From Meghimatium bilineatum (taxonomy: Eukaryota; Mollusca; Gastropoda; Stylommatophora; Philomycidae), in NCBI GenBank assembly GCA_034231615.1, contig CM067298.1:23405934-23469933 (forward strand): a stretch of 64,000 bases of DNA, written 5' to 3'. This document shows, in pieces, positions 20,751-32,120 of this stretch. Position 1 is the stretch's first letter, and each line of letters starts with the position of its first letter. The notes beneath the pieces are model-generated. The model had not been told where the DNA came from, did not search any database, and saw only the letters and a list, made by a program, of their open reading frames with translations. The translations under genes were made by a program, and so were the position numbers.

Positions 20751-21109
20751 TTTCATCAGTACAATATGACAAGATTCAACAACATCCTGATCCAAGAACT
20801 CAATTCACAATAATCAATTTGATTTTATCTATACCTAGGGCCTATATTTGTTTGAACTCTGGGTACAGTACAAGTAGACGCCACCACAGTCGAGTTATTT
20901 CCCTTGTCTATGTAAATTTAATGTTCATCATTTAATAATTTTAATATTAATTTATTTTAGGGTTTGGGTTACGATAGTTGTGTTTTACATAATAACCCAA
21001 CCAAAAATAAATATTTCAAGAAGAACATGAAATTTACAAACACAGAGAAGTGAAATAATTAAACATGAGCTGGTGTATACTTGTACAGTGCCGAACTCTG
21101 GAACTGTAG

Positions 21110-21500
21110 ATGATTTAATTATGCACACAGATGGGTCTATTCTAATTGGTTCAAGATAAGGCTTCTCTCCCATTCTAAGAGAAATTAATGAAAGGAAGAG
21201 GTATGCAATTATCCAACCTTCAGCATTAGAATGGATGATGATACAGTCATGGCTGCCCAAAAATGGATTGCCACATTGTCTGCAGCAATGAGAGCAGTTA
21301 TGTCAGACTCTCAATCCATGATCTTCAAAATGTATTTATTGAAAATGGATGGTGATGAGCTCAGTGGATGGAGGATATTGAGTTTCCTAATTTGCAGGGA
21401 TTTGTACTCATATTTTGATGGAAAGAGAATAACTGAAATAATAAGTGATTTTAGTATAAAATGGAAGGAGGGAAGATATGAATAATGGCAACTGTAGGGA
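21110..21500 (+). mobile_element. LINE RNase H remnant
   Basis: IMHTDGSILIGSR (TDGS is the first RNase H Asp motif) is followed in another frame by AAMRAVMSDSQSMIFKM (SDSQS, the second Asp motif) at the right spacing. It is frame-broken. A 78-84 codon open frame continues to 21485. Confidence 0.45.
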
Positions 21501-21539
21501 CAGCTGCCGTAAATGTTGAGTGCGATGAAAAAACAGAAA

Positions 21540-21680
21540 CACAAGATAAAATAGACATTTTGACCACAATGCCTTCATTAATCACAGGATGCACCACAAG
21601 AAGGTTACCTTCACTTGATATTATTTATCCTTCATGTGTCATCACATAGCGCTTGTAGTGCATCTCTGTTTTTTGTAGAT
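21540..21680. repeat. Repeat F, copy 2
   Basis: Matches 18887-19010. It starts immediately after the LINE remnant, so F may be part of that LINE's 3' region. Confidence 0.7.
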
Positions 21681-21779
21681 CATTACATGCTTACTATCTG
21701 AGTATATATATTTTTTTTACACAGCATCCTGAAATTCAATCATGTAGTTTCATGCTCACCCTACAAATTTAAAAATGAT

Positions 21780-21990
21780 AATAAACCTTGATATAACCAA
21801 GATGGCCATGTGCCCATGGTCGGGAGAGCATGGATCACCAAAAAGATACTCTAACCATCAAATTCAAACACACATGTAGCTACAGTATTGTTAGTGAACA
21901 TGCAGTCTAGCCACTTGGTTTGATTCTTAGTTGAGGGGAAACACATTGATCACCAATGGCTCAAGAGTTGATGCCGTCTCAATACCTCAA
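21780..21990. repeat. Family G and tRNA-SINE-like segments
   Basis: On the minus strand, 21910-21780 has GATGGTTAGAGTATC (A-box-like) and GACCATGGGCACATGGCC. On the plus strand, 21905-21980 has CTTGGTTTGATTCTTAGTTG and AGGGGAAACACATTGATCAC, close to the SINE at 32200. Probably two worn SINEs in opposite orientations. Confidence 0.4.
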
Positions 21991-22234
21991 AACAAATATG
22001 ATACCACAGTACACTTGACCTAGCCTCAAAACATGGATACTAAAAAAATATGATACTGACCACATGCTGTTTGTCACAGAAAATATGGATCTATAACAGT
22101 CCTCCATACACCTTAGGCCTACTTGTGTGAAAAGGGAGTTTATTTCTTACTTTGCGCACAAAATGATTAAACAGCGGTGTAACTAGTGGGGTGTCATTCA
22201 TTTAAGGGCATCAACATCACTCTCCTAGACCAAC

Positions 22235-22531
22235 TTAGTACTGTACTAAGAAAACTAAAAAAACGATACACAAAAAAAGTTTTAAAAAATTGCCACGAAA
22301 ACAGAGTGATGACCTTTTTTTAGTCCTCAGATTGCAGTGTGCAGCTGTGGCGCAATAATTGTTAGGTTCTTCCCAGGTGCCATATACACTAGCCACGCCT
22401 TTGGGTTGAATTTGTACTTGGTGTTTCGTCATGTCCTTGAATGTGTTTGCACAATGAAGGCATAATGCCAACAGAATCATGGAAGAAATTATTAATGCCA
22501 GATCTGCAATTAAACCACATGATGGAAGCAA
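22235..22531 (-). other. Unassigned 98-codon open frame
   Basis: Encodes a hydrophobic segment (LIADLALIISSMILLALCL), then KHQVQIQPKGVASVYGTWEE and a Cys/His-containing stretch, ending in a second hydrophobic run. I do not recognise it. There is no splice context or neighbour to support a real gene; it may be chance. Confidence 0.12.
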
Positions 22532-22559
22532 GGCATCATGACCTAATTCATGTAATTAA

Positions 22560-23065
22560 CAGCAAATTATGACAAACACCATAGCTAGTTCTGCCACTGA
22601 TCAGCAGCAGATGGCAGAAAAAATGTATATTGAGGTACACCAGAGAGCAGCAGTAATATAACATATTAAAAACACATCAAATTATTTGTGCCCTAGTCAC
22701 ATTAAATCACTTATGTCATATAATTTACCTCTGTGAACACAAGTAATCATCATGAACTTATGACAGACTTGGATTGAAGTCAGTTTGGGCATCACCTAGA
22801 ATTCTGATGCATATTACATTATAAATGTAAAATCTCTGAGTATCTGGTTTAATTATTTTCATAATACATTTCGAACATTGCTTAAACATTAATTGCATAT
22901 TTTATATAGAAATGTGAACATCATATGTGAGGTGTACTAATGTATGGCAAACAACGTTGATGAAACCACATAAGACATGCAGCTGGGATATGAACTAAAC
23001 TGGACATGAGTTGTCAGCAATTATGTTTAGGCCCTACGTATGATCTAAGCATGAGTATGTGCTGT
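22560..23065. other. No recognised feature
   Basis: AT-rich non-coding DNA leading into the (TA)n tract. Confidence 0.5.
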
Positions 23066-23067
23066 AT

Positions 23068-23197
<130 letters not shown>

Positions 23198-23199
23198 CA

Positions 23200-23885
23200 T
23201 AAGCATGCATCTTAACACATTCTGAGAATCTATGTTCTTTTTTTGAAATGCTTCATATACTGGCTTATTTTTACTTATGCTAATTATAAATGCAAAACAT
23301 TTCCCAAACAACAGCATAACCCTCAAGGTTAAGAATATCAGTCCCAAAAATAATTCAAAGACTCAAACATAATCTCGTTAAGAAGGCAAAGAACATTGTA
23401 TAGTTAAACTTGCCCAAATAAACTTAGAAGATAAGAAACTATGACATCCTCAGTCATTGGCACAGTAGCAGATCCTTGAATATTTAAATATATCTTACAA
23501 TGTAGAAACAGACAATATGAGAAAATAGAATAATTATAAACAATCATAGCAACAACAATTCATAAGAGCAACAAATTTTTAACTGAACAGAACAATGATT
23601 GAAAACAGATTATATACATATGAATAACCATCATTCTAATGACATCATCAACCTCTGCACAATATTTGACTCCAAGACATGACATCACATTTTTTTTTAA
23701 AAACCAAAAAAAACCTGTCAAATACTGCATATTTCCTTTTAGGAGTTGAGGAAGGTGGTATTTGTAGCAGTGTGATAAAGGCTGCATGCTCTTACTGTCA
23801 TGCTCTAAATGGATTGCCGGGAGCCCAAAATGTTCTGGTTTAAATTGAATTGAATTAAAGATAGCAGCTATCAGATGTTTGAATT
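23200..23885. other. No recognised feature
   Basis: AT-rich DNA without repeats or coding motifs that I can identify. Confidence 0.5.
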
Positions 23886-23889
23886 ACTT

Positions 23890-24120
23890 TCAAAATGTAT
23901 ATGTTGGTAATTGCACTTCTACATTCATCAGCATGCATGGAAAGAATATTTTCACTAGTAAATATTGTGGAGAAAAACACAGTACTACCGGTAATAGATA
24001 GCATGCTATTACAAAACAACAGCAAACTGTTTTTTAATACTCACTCTACTGAATTACCATACAAAAATCTTGCCACCACCATTGCTTCAAAGTACCAACT
24101 GTATACACATACTTAAGAAA
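23890..24120 (+). pseudogene. hAT-type transposase C-terminal fragment
   Basis: A 73-codon frame reads MLVIALLHSSACMERIFSLV then NIVEKNTVLPV. This matches the hAT dimerisation motif (…SNAxxERxFSxxNxIKTKxRNxL). Only this end remains, with no DDE core nearby. It may be a transposon relic or part of a domesticated hAT gene whose other exons lie outside the window. Confidence 0.5.
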
Positions 24121-24545
24121 CTGTGAAACATCCTATTTTACTTTAATCCAATACTGCATGTGCCATAGTGTCATAGCCACAACATTTGGCTGGCACAATG
24201 GAAAGGGCATGTTGGGTTGCATGATAGGCAGTGATGTTGAAGAATCATAACCCTTTGAACCCTGACCAGCTGTTTCTTAGAAACCCCTTCCCCTGGGATA
24301 CTGAGCAAAAATACCATAAAAATCTGTGTATAAACTGAGAATTTTGGGAAATTTATCAGAAATTAATTTAGGGGTCTCAACCTTCAAATGTGTACAACAA
24401 AATTTTTTTTTTAAATCTCTAAAATAATATTTAAGAAATGATGTTATCAAAGAAGCTGATGTAGCGAATGGTGTAAAAGCTGTTTTGAAACAAGATTACA
24501 GACACTGGAAGAGATTGAAAAATGTGTGATGATTTGGATTCATGA
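24120..24545. other. No recognised feature
   Basis: AT-rich DNA. A tRNA-like TGGCTGGCACAATGGAAAGG at about 24188 is isolated and not convincing. Confidence 0.4.
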
Positions 24546-26830
24546 AAAGTTAGTTAATTATTGGATCATTGTCACTGCACTCCGGACAAGTCCATAGGTG
24601 CTCATATCTCTCCTTGAGTGTATCCACCATTACACGTTGACTGACAGTCCCAGTACGCCGTTGATTGACCATCATTCTTTATCACCCATGAAACTGCTAT
24701 ATATCTGCTACCTGCTCCTTTCTAGTGACACATTTCAAACCAAGCTCCCCTATTCTAGTCATCAAACAAGAGTCATCGTCACTTATACAATTTGTTCGTG
24801 CGTTTTCCCATAGGGCGTTCAAAATGTCTGCCCGATCCATCGCTCCACCAACAGCCATAGTAGCAGTGTGTGTGGCCAACCTATCTGCTCTCTCATTACC
24901 TTGACAAAAAAAAAGTCACTTTACGCACACAGGAATTCTTCACTGCATCCAGCCACTGTTCTCGAATACACCCCACCTCAACATTCACAATTATGCTCAT
25001 CGAGTCACTGAGTATACAGGCATGCTTGCAGACAGACTGCGAGCATACCCATTTCAAAACTTTGGTTACTGCCAAAATCTCCATTGTCATGCTGCTTGTC
25101 TTTTGAGTGAATGCACCACTTTCCTCTCTGATGGTCTCCCCCCACCTTTAAGTCATGAAGGCCCAGGCACTCCTGATGTGTCTCTCAACTGATCCATCTG
25201 TATATATAATCATATCACCTTCCCTGGAATTCACACCGATCAGGGGGAGTACCTCTGACTCCACCACTGTCAGACACCAATCCCTGCATTCTCTATTGAG
25301 TGTTATTATTACTTTGAAGGTTGTCTGACAATCTAAAGGATGCCTGACTCCATTCTGCACCAGGTAGCACATCCTCCAATCTGCACACACTCTGTATAAT
25401 ATCCTCTGTGCGCCCCATCCACGACTTTTCTCTCTTAAGTCGACTGCCTTTCACTTTGAGAATTTCAGGGTGTAGAGGGTGCTCTTTACCAGCAGTGATT
25501 TGTAGGTAGTCCTGCGGCCTGCACATTTGTATTCTTTGCTCTGCAGTTGGGCAGTCGAGTAAGTATCGCATAGACTGTGTTGACATATCTCTCGTACACC
25601 CCAAAATGATTCGCATTGCCTCATTCTTGATTCTATCCAATCTTTCTGTTTGAGTCTGACTCAGTGTCAGAATCGCCAGTGCGTATTTTACCACTGCCAC
25701 CACCAATCCCTGATACAGCAGAAATAGCAGCCTCTGTTCACATTGAGCAGTTATCATTTCCCATTTTTTTCCTTTGCAGATATCTTTAAACTGTTGAACC
25801 CTGTCATCTTTGGTCTGTTTTAATTGCAAAACAAGATCTGGTTCTGTGGTCACTTTTTTCCTTGCTTTTTGCCACTATGCAACTGCGCTGCAGTTGCTCT
25901 TCCATGCACATTGAACCTCATCATTTCACCATGGGGGTTGATGCCACAAATGTGCCCTAGTGTGTTTTTCCCTTCCTAATTCTATTTACGATAGGTGACC
26001 CGTTGCGATCATACTAGAAGGATTTAGCTCTCTGTTGTTTACTTTTCCCTTTGTCGACCAACAAGACACATGGCAAATGGTCGCTGACGTGGTGCCCAAG
26101 CACATTCCATCTACATCTGCGTGCAATATCAGCCATCACTAAGCCCAAGTCAATTGCACTGTTATCGTCGCTGTCCCTAGTCGCCAACCTTCTCATGCAT
26201 CTGTCATTTATGCATATTAAATTCATATCAATCAGAGCCTCCTTGAGATCTCTTCCCTGTTGATTAGAGGCAGTATTGCCCCAAGATCTACCTTTTGCAT
26301 TAAAATCCCCACAGAAAATGACTTTTCTTTCTTCCTTTACTATCTCACCTAGAGATTTCCAGCCCTGCACGTTCTGGCTGGCGTTGCATACATACACGTT
26401 GACAAGCATGAAAGGCTGCTGTACGTTTTGTACCCTGACCACTTGCAGTTGAATGTCATCACTATCCCATTCAGACATATCTATCTCGACCGAGTCAATG
26501 CCTTCTCGTACAAGAATTACTTGTCCAAAGTGTCGCCTATTGTAGAAGCTATGAAAGCCTGTGACTTGGAGATGGTTTCCCATTCTCAAACGCGGTTCCT
26601 GTAGAGCCACAATATCTGCGCTGTACATTAATTTATCTAGTTCAGGACGTTGTTTTTCGACGCTAGTGATATTCCAGAACAACAGACGTAACGATTTCAA
26701 AAACAGACTAACGATTTTTTATCTGTGGTGTCTCGCTCCAGTGCGTCGACATTGTCAATTGGCCCTGCCCCATTTAGGACGTTTATGTTTGCCAGCCATT
26801 TTATGTGTACCAGGCCTTGCAATCACGTGA
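24545..26830 (-). mobile_element. LINE with AP-endonuclease and RNase H, RT palm missing
   Basis: The best-preserved LINE here. Minus strand: MAGKHKRPKWGRAN at 26793; an uninterrupted endonuclease domain (26700-26014, 228 codons) with FWNITS, VALQEPRLR, CGDFNAKGRSWGN, SAIDLGLVM and SDHLPCVLLV; then a jump to the post-RT segment (25853-25293: VVAVVKYALAILTLSQTQTE, DRIKNEAMRIILGC, KVKGSRLKREKSWMGRTED); RNase H (IYTDGSVERHIRSAWAF, TMEILAVTKVL, ILSDSMSIIV, GNERADRLA); and the tail VSQRVMVDTLKERYEHLWTC with PECSDNDP near 24590. RT fingers and palm, about 1.3 kb, are missing between about 26010 and 25860. It has a few frame breaks in the RNase H part. Sister copy at 10.1-11.6 kb. Confidence 0.85.
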
Positions 26831-28335
26831 AATAACAGCTACACTCAGTATACACATGCTTCTCACACCAGTGAAGATCTTGATGAGTAACCCCCTTGCC
26901 AAAATAACTAACACGAGATCCTAGACGAAATAATTAAATAATCCATCTTTCAAGTGATGACGATGTCACACAAAAACACAAGTCGTTATGTCCGCTATTT
27001 TGACCGGAAGTCTATTTTTAATTAATATACCAGAAGTATATTAATGATAAAACATATGGTAAACAAAAGCATATCTGAGATTATCATTTATGAAAACATA
27101 TTGTATGCTAATCTGTTAAAAAAAGATCAAAGGAAATAGTAATTAAACAAGTAATGAAGTGCTCAATCCAGCTCATGGATGGTTAGAAAATTTATGAAGA
27201 AAGAAAGTTGTTCTTATAAGTGTATTTTTTGGGGCCTAGAATGGATAATCCAATTTACATTACATCCTATGGGAAAAATTAGTTCAGTACCTGTTCAGCA
27301 TCTTTCAGGAACCAACCAAGCTTGAGGGGGTAAGTAAAGTTTCTCATTTCCATGCCATTGTGGCATATTGGGAAATATGGTGTTAGGTCAGTGAGCAACA
27401 GCATAGATAGGCATGATATGATCAACATCACACCCACATCCTTTACTTTCTCAAAAGATCTGATATCTATTTCTTTACGATGGGTTGGTCCAGGAGGTGT
27501 TGGTGATTTAAATATATTTTCAGTTGAAATACAAATTGAAATTTCAATCACCTGACTAGGAAACCGGTGCACAATGAAACTGAGCAAATGTGCCCCTTTT
27601 TTGGTACTGAGGTACTACTGTATTAGAATGTTGCCTTTGTTTTCATGAGCATAGTTGACAATCACCACCTTGGATTCACAATATTCAATGATTTAATATA
27701 TGTTCTCTTCTGAACCAAATAAATGGAACATATATCAAACACAACATGCCCAGTTGCCAGTAAAGAAAATTAAGCTAGAGAGATTGAAAAACACTGATAA
27801 TTAGCAACAAAAACAGAGACAAATACAAATAATACATAAGATAAAAACTAAAATAAAAACTGATATAAAATAAACAGGACACATGACTTGTCGAATAATA
27901 AACAATTTCATCCAACAGCATATCACAATAAGAGAAAAGGGTATTACAAATTATGGAGATCAGTATGTGAAACAATATCTGAAGTTTACATGTTAGTAAA
28001 AGTGCACATATCATATTGTTAATCCAAATGAAACCCAGTGAACTTTGGTTATATTAGAAGTATCACTAGGGCAAAATTCAAATATTAACAAATTCAAAAT
28101 TTTGTGCTTAAAATGAAATCAATCAAACTTTGGTTATATTAGAAACACCAAGAAGATAAAATTCATATCTTCCACATGCTCAAATCAGGCAATCATTGTC
28201 AGATGACTTGGTGTGTAATTACACCACTACCTACTCAAACTACTTATTTAACTACATAGGTATCAGGTTTCTGTATTACATGCCATGTTTTGCAAATAGA
28301 CTGTTCTCTGACTTTTTTTCGGATAAAGGTCTTTT
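26830..28335. other. No recognised feature; one unassigned ORF
   Basis: Mostly AT-rich. A 102-codon minus-strand frame at 27279-27587 (KEIDIRSFEKVKDVGVMLI) gives a faint RT-like impression but is not assignable. Confidence 0.35.
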
Positions 28336-28339
28336 TTCT

Positions 28340-28560
28340 GAAAAGTCATTTGGTCTATTTATTGAAGTTTTAGCCACATTTTTTCATATTAATTTGTTTT
28401 GTGAATATAGAAAAAATATAAAAAGGGTTAAAATAGTAGTTTTACATGAAATAATACACAGAATTGATGTTTCAACCAAAAGGATTTCATCAAGATAGGA
28501 ACAGGAACAAAAAAACACAGAATGGAACCACCAAATCAAACAGAGAGAATATGTCAGCCA
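28340..28560 (-). mobile_element. Penelope-like terminal-repeat fragment
   Basis: The minus strand of 28464-28497 reads CTTGATGAAATCCTTTTGG then TTGAAACATCAATT, the terminal hairpin motif in a form close to a hammerhead core. No coding part is seen. Confidence 0.45.
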
Positions 28561-28569
28561 TGTGGAAAC

Positions 28570-29015
28570 TGACAGGTTAGCATAGGTGTCAACTAGTATG
28601 GACTTTCCATATTGATACGGATTTCGAGCCCAATAAAAAATCCCCCCAAAAAACCCAAAATTTCTTTTTAAAGGTCATCTGGAGTTAAATTTCCACATAA
28701 TTTTTACTAATGCAAACATTTTGTATCTCACAACACACACACATATTTATGGAGAAAAAATTTTAATAATTTTTTTTAATGGGATTTTTGGGTTTTTTTA
28801 TTGATGCTAAATAGGCATCAAACGATGAGAAATAAGACAAAAAATTGTTAAAAATTTATGAAAAAATTAGTTGACAGCTATGAGTCAGGAATACAACAAA
28901 AAGATGAGAAATAAGAGTGATGGGAATGGGAGTATTTACGTAGAGAAAGTACAACACACAAAAAGAATGAAAAATGGAAGACAAAAATATAAATACTGGA
29001 TAAACACTGCAATCT
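28570..29015. other. Low-complexity AT-rich stretch
   Basis: Runs of A, T and AAAAAATCC/GGATTTTTGGG type words. No gene or repeat family is recognised. Confidence 0.4.
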
Positions 29016-29017
29016 TT

Positions 29018-29350
29018 CTTCTTTCGTTCACTTGAAACATGTCTATATCTGTAATTCTGTTTCCTGAAGAAAACTCACCTCCCCTCAAGTTCATACAATG
29101 ACCCACAGAGCCTTGACTCCGGTACCATCTCTCCTCGCCAACTCATCCGCCACAGCATTCCAGACCCAGAATACCCTTGAAGTATACATTTGGCACCCTG
29201 TCCTGCCTGTGTTACCAATCTTGAATTTTGTGCACTTGTGACTGCGAAGTTGGTTGCGCTCCACACAGAGGCACAGAACCACAACTCGTTACGATCCTTC
29301 ACAATGCGACAGTCATCCTATGTTGGCATCTGTGGTCCTCCCATTGATCC
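29018..29350 (-). mobile_element. I-like LINE, zinc-knuckle tail
   Basis: The minus strand has the (GAA)n 3' end, a UTR (GTGAACGAAAGAAGAAAG region), and the tail frame SHKCTKFKIGNTG followed by frame-shifted CQMYTSRVFWVWNA. It aligns with 9240-9560 over its whole length. The GC-rich 160 bp upstream (29350-29510, with C9) is unexplained. Confidence 0.65.
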
Positions 29351-29519
29351 ACAATCATCTGTTTTTCCCAATGGCAGGCGACTGGCACACCCGGTTGGTC
29401 CACGGCAGCACCCTCCCCAACCAGCCGGCCTGCCCCCCCCCCACAGTCCACAGAAAGATTGTATCCATTGCACTGCCACCCCACACTGGCAAAACCGCCC
29501 ATTAAGTAACTGAAGTGTT

Positions 29520-30650
29520 TCTCCTATTTATTTCTATTTTGCATTTTCCTTCTGTACTTTACGGCCATCAGTCCTGAGACAGGGCCATAGATCTTGTCCA
29601 TCAGAGCTGCTTCTGATGGCCATAATTTTCCTCTTGTGATGATGTTGTGTTGAGAGGTGGTTATAATTTTCCTCTTGTGATGCTGTGTTGTACAGTAGGC
29701 TGTTCTTTGAAATAATTTGTTTTCTGCAGATTTTCCACAAGAGTACATATCACATACCATGCTCGTGAAAAGGTGCCCGATTCGCTCAGGCACAAATGGG
29801 ATACGGTTGTTCAGCTTGAGAACACGCTTTGCTCCCAAATGCGTGATGAGACTCAGCCTTGGATGAGGAGTTCACGATGTCGGTGAACGACGTTTCAGCT
29901 AAGTAGATGAAAGAGCTTGAGTCCAACTCTTCCGTCAAGTTTTTCCTAAACCGGAACCAGGCTCGTGGATGAGAAAAGGTTCAGTACCTGATGGGCACAG
30001 GCACAAAATGTCTAATTACAAGAGGAAAGTCTCACTGACTGCAGAACACCTTGTGCAAGATATAAGTGAACGACAATCGTCTAGACGAAGAGTCAATACA
30101 CACCCGCCGTCTGTCGACAGATAGGCTGTCACAGACTAGGGAAGCCCACTATCTGAATTAAAAGCAAGACAAAAACAGATGTGCTGGGTCTTGGATGCTG
30201 GGCCACTGAGTGAACCAACGGAGGTGCAATTGTTTTTTGTTTTCTTACAAGCTTATGGATGCCATCGTCTCTTTGGCAGCATGGGTGAGTTGTGTTCCAT
30301 TCCATGTCCATGGAACTATTGATGATGGACTTATTTCTTGAAATGATACCATATCTTCTATTTGTTGTTGCTGGCAGCGACTTCCAGTTTTGGCTAGCTT
30401 ACCAGCTGTCTCATTTTCCCTGATTTTTCAATGACCATGAATCCTCCTGGAAAGCTCCTTTATTTGCGTGGTTGTATAATTGAGATAGTGCTTTCAAGAT
30501 GTTCAGGTTGAGTTCATTAGGACTTGCAAAGCAGATTTGGCATCAGTCAAGACCACTATCATGGTTTCATTCAGGTGGGTTGACTCAGCAGCAAAGTATG
30601 TTGCTTTCTCAATAGCTTTGAAATTTTCCTTCAAATTTGTAGAATAAACA
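29520..30650 (-). mobile_element. I-like LINE, RNase H and tail
   Basis: Minus strand: RNase H motif IVVLTDAKSALQVL at about 30540, ENETAGKLAKTGSRC at about 30400, and a tail with LNNRIPFVPERIGHLFT and LWPSEAALMDKIYGPVSGLM at 29820-29560. A direct duplication TATAATTTTCCTCTTGTGATG lies within the tail. Decayed, with several stops. Confidence 0.55.
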
Positions 30651-30658
30651 CCAGTGTT

Positions 30659-30897
30659 AATTCCTGCAGATTAGCACGACTTAGTCTAGAGGACAGAATG
30701 TACTGTCTCATGGTTTACAACTTTTCTATCTACAATATCTGCTACCTTTCAGCCTGACATCAAACGTCAACATGGATTATGGGTCACTTTGACCCTATTA
30801 TAGAATGGAATGGCCAACTATTCTCACAACCTCCTTAGTAGCATGGAAGGTAAACATTGTTGCTATTCTTTGCTCCCCTTTCAGGCTCCAGTAACAC
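30659..30897 (-). repeat. Family A SINE-like element
   Basis: Lacks the (GAA)n tail, starting at CTGCAGATTAGCACGACTT. The head is kept to GCTCCAGTAACAC. It abuts the LINE at 29.5-30.65 kb. Confidence 0.75.
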
Positions 30898-31124
30898 TAT
30901 TATGTTCCTATCTATTGTTACACAGTTTTACTACAGTATCAAATATAAACAACATCACAATACACAGAGCATCTTCTTAGGTGTTTATCCTATTTCAGCT
31001 TTCTGAAAGTGTGTCAGAGACATACTCAACAGCCCCAGCAAAGATTATAAATTTGTGCATACTCAGAATTTCAAAGATATGTAGTTTAAAAAAATGGGTT
31101 TTGTGAGCTTGTTTTCTATAGTGG

Positions 31125-31245
31125 CAAAGTCATTCGCCAGCCAACTAGGTCAACCCAGGTTTGAGTACACTAACTACTTGTGGTTTGCACAAATAAAACT
31201 CTCACTGTGGACCTATTCATCAGGAAATGAGATGTTTTGGGAAAA
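31125..31245 (+). repeat. tRNA-derived SINE
   Basis: GTGGCAAAGTCATTCGCCAG then GTCAACCCAGGTTTGAGTAC looks like a tRNA half with a B box (GGTTTGAGTAC). It is followed by a body CACTGTGGACCTATTCATCA. Confidence 0.4.
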
Positions 31246-31302
31246 CTGAGGAATGGCACCATAAATACAAAGTATGTGCTGAAGACGACACTGATCAGGC
31301 AG

Positions 31303-31615
31303 TTTATAACCACTTGCTTAGCAACTGAACTCTTATAGGTAAAACCACATGCTATGATGGCGGTTCATAACTCGACTACCTACCTACCAAGAGAATTGAC
31401 TGTAACAGGCACAAAATTCTATAATTGTTAGTGTTTGAAAGTAGTTAAATGACTATTGTCAGTTAACCACTGTCTTGGCAACTGAACACTTATATAGGTA
31501 AAGTCATATGCTATGATGGTGGTTCATAACTCAACTACCTACCTACCAAGAGAATTGACCGTAACAGGAACAAAACTCTATAATTGTTGGTATTTAAAAG
31601 TAGTTAAATGATAAG
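31303..31615. repeat. Tandem duplication, two units of about 157 bp
   Basis: GCAACTGAAC starts at 31321 and again at 31478. Both units run through CATGCTATGATGG, TTCATAACTCRACTACCTAC and AAGTAGTTAAATGA with only scattered differences. It lies just 3' of the PTAR1 polyadenylation candidate. Confidence 0.9.
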
Positions 31616-31701
31616 ACTTGTCACACATCAATATTTTGTTTGTAATATCACAGCAAGCACTTCTTCCTCCTGATACTCCCTATGACTTGCATATCAGAAT
31701 A

Positions 31702-31707
31702 TTTATT
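31702..31707 (-). terminator. Candidate polyadenylation signal for PTAR1
   Basis: AATAAA on the minus strand (TTTATT on plus) lies about 175 nt past the PTAR1 stop codon. It is the first canonical hexamer I see after the stop. AT-rich sequence makes chance hexamers common, so transcript 3' ends would be needed to confirm it. Confidence 0.45.
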
Positions 31708-31882
31708 TGAGGTATTAGTTCAAACATGGACTGTTTTGTATGACTTGATTTGGTAACAAGATCATAAAACATGAAGAAAAAATCAACAGTAACAAATGTG
31801 ACACCTATTAGTCACAGAAGGTTAAGTCTTCAGTTAGAGTCACAGCTGACCCCCATTTTCTTAGCATTCTAGAATAAGTGTT

Positions 31883-32120
31883 TTAAAGTGACTGAAGCCA
31901 TCGAATATACTTCTGTAACAATGTTTGCTGGTAGCCATGTGAGGTACATGAGTTTTTCTTTGTCACATTCTCAATCTCACGTGAAATGTAGAATGATTTC
32001 AGAGTTGCCACATCCTTAGGTTGTGCCTGCTCAGACACTGGGACGTGTCCATTGGAAGAATGATTCAGTAGTTTCATCTCAAGATGATCAGACTTTAACA
32101 ATGTCTGAAAAATGAACCGT
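31883..32120 (-). CDS. PTAR1: PTAR1 coding exon 7 (stop codon)
   Basis: The acceptor is gttgcag. The first base, A, completes Arg322, then RFIFQTLLKSDH follows, so the split HRR signature is intact. The rest of the C-terminus is less conserved and ends LLQKYIRWLQSL before TAA at 31883-31885. An AATAAA lies about 175 nt downstream on the same strand. Confidence 0.88.
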
